DNA of 5,820 nt from Acidobacteriota bacterium (GTDB taxonomy: Bacteria > Acidobacteriota > Terriglobia > Terriglobales > Acidobacteriaceae), in the NCBI GenBank assembly GCA_021780095.1, contig JAJXZK010000143.1, positions 1 to 5,820 of the forward strand, in the 5' to 3' direction. The notes under the pieces were generated by a model. That model was not told the origin of the DNA. It worked only from the letters and a program-made list of their open reading frames with translations, and searched no databases. The translations under genes were made by a program, and so were the position numbers. Below, piece after piece: positions 5,057 to 5,820 of this stretch (its first letter is position 1; the number at the start of each line of letters is the position of its first letter).

Positions 5057-5674
5057 CTACGCCACGCCGGTCCCCATTACAGCAGTGCGTAAACTCTGAA
5101 TCGGTCGTTCCTTCGCAGCGAAACGAGGCTCTAGTTCGTTTAGAACCTCGAACTTGTCCACGTAATCCATGAAGATGTCTTCGCCCAACACGCTCTCAAG
5201 TACGATTGCACCTGCTTGCTGGCGCTCATCATCCGTGATCGCAGAAAGCCCTGCTCCCTTCAGGAGCACTTCCCTCAGTCCGTCTGGATAGCGCAATAGA
5301 ACGAAGGTCCAATGTGTTGCATCTATTGCCACCGTTTCCTTATTCGATTCGCGAGTGAGTTCGAACTTGTAATCCCACTCCTTCGGCTGCCTAGCTGGAT
5401 AGAATTCCCATTCCTGGAGGACTGGAGCCGCTGCAACAATTGACCGTGTCAGATCCCTGAAACCTTGCTGGCAATCGGGGGAGATTACTAATTGCCATGA
5501 TTTGGACGTGCCAGGGCCGATCTCCCAGGACAGCTCAGGCGCCAAGGAGCGAACTCTTTGGTCGAGTTCATTGAGAATCGCCGGGTTCTCAGGATCGCTG
5601 GCTAGGGCCCCGGCATTCGACTGGAACCATTCCCAAAAATCACTGATTCGGTTGATTCGATGGTTTGATTTCAT
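5057..5674 (-). CDS. Rhs-adjacent 205-residue soluble protein, function unknown
   Basis: The protein is soluble, with no signal peptide or membrane segment. Visible features are FWEWF (13-17), WEIGPG (50-55), APVLQEWEFYPARQ (83-96) and a C-terminal block TDDERQQAG...LGEDIFMDYVDKFEV (147-177). The FWxWF start followed by a fEfGP-like motif and an AP-L-xW segment resembles a family of small cytosolic proteins I recall only loosely, possibly near DUF695. I cannot name it with confidence. ATG 5674 has only a weak purine-rich AAGAGAA before it, and no good promoter was found. The TAG stop lies only about ten bases from the Rhs remnant on the same strand, with a GGAAG/CTTCC hairpin (5044-5057) at the junction. 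Position suggests an immunity or accessory role in an Rhs locus; this is inference. It appears intact. Confidence 0.8.
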   Translation of the reverse strand: MKSNHRINRISDFWEWFQSNAGALASDPENPAILNELDQRVRSLAPELSWEIGPGTSKSWQLVISPDCQQGFRDLTRSIVAAAPVLQEWEFYPARQPKEWDYKFELTRESNKETVAIDATHWTFVLLRYPDGLREVLLKGAGLSAITDDERQQAGAIVLESVLGEDIFMDYVDKFEVLNELEPRFAAKERPIQSLRTAVMGTGVA

Positions 5675-5748
5675 TTCTCTTGTTATCTAGGTTTTGCCGG
5701 GTGCCCCTCGATAAGGACGAAGGCTTTGTCAAGGCACACTTAACCGGT

Positions 5749-5773
5749 GCGGTGCTTGAGCACCGCTTGTTTT
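5749..5773 (+). terminator. Terminator-like hairpin, plus strand
   Basis: A 7-bp perfect stem, GCGGTGC / GCACCGC, with a TTGA loop is followed by TTGTTTT on the plus strand. No plus-strand gene precedes it in the window. On the minus strand there is no T-run, so as a terminator for a gene entering from the right it would be weak. It lies 75 bases upstream of the 205-residue protein gene. Confidence 0.45.
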
Positions 5774-5790
5774 GCCAGAGGGGTTGAGGA

Positions 5791-5802
5791 CCAGAGCTCT
5801 GG
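5791..5802. repeat. 12-bp perfect palindrome
   Basis: CCAGAGCTCTGG is self-complementary and lies about 117 bases upstream of the 205-residue protein gene. It may be an operator half or chance; nothing else supports a function. The remaining sequence from 5675 to 5820 contains no gene I recognise. Confidence 0.3.
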
Positions 5803-5820
5803 GAGATTCACGCTGCATCA

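Overview
The window reads as ordinary chromosome of a GC-rich bacterium. My best guess is Acidobacteriota (Terriglobia). This rests on the style of the Rhs remnant, the seven-helix membrane protein with its PxTSPxLRWN-type tail, and the small exported Cys peptide, all of which I recall from that group. No database search was possible. The ribosomal proteins L28, L21 and L27 are the only genes whose function is certain.

Left part (1-2636). A plus-strand gene encodes a Tat-type exported zinc metallopeptidase of the gluzincin type (HEMVH plus EEGLATY). Its start is poorly defined. A strong hairpin separates it from rpmB (L28), which faces it on the minus strand. A 377-base gene-free stretch lies between rpmB and the divergent rplU-rpmA pair (L21, L27). 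It holds two back-to-back sigma70-like promoters. The rplU-rpmA transcript ends in a 15-bp hairpin and is not followed by obgE.

Middle (2600-3930). Two minus-strand genes follow. One is a seven-helix membrane protein of unknown function with a good promoter and a terminator-like hairpin. Upstream of it is a 57-residue exported Cys-containing peptide (3627-3800) with a good Shine-Dalgarno, easily missed because of its size. An AT-rich stretch with overlapping palindromes lies upstream of the peptide gene.

Right part (3930-5820). About 730 bases carry no gene I can support, but they contain small hairpins, an imperfect 40-bp tandem repeat and a strong plus-strand terminator with no visible gene in front of it. 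Beyond this, on the minus strand, is a frameshifted and truncated Rhs/YD-repeat fragment. Immediately upstream of it is an intact 205-residue soluble protein. This resembles the cassette decay seen at Rhs loci, so the 205-residue protein may be an immunity or associated protein, but that is inference from position. The last 146 bases hold a hairpin and a 12-bp palindrome but no gene I can identify.

No CRISPR array, tRNA, rRNA or complete insertion sequence was seen. The most likely under-described items are the small exported peptide with its upstream palindromes, the Rhs-adjacent protein, and a possible plus-strand RNA ending at 4560.
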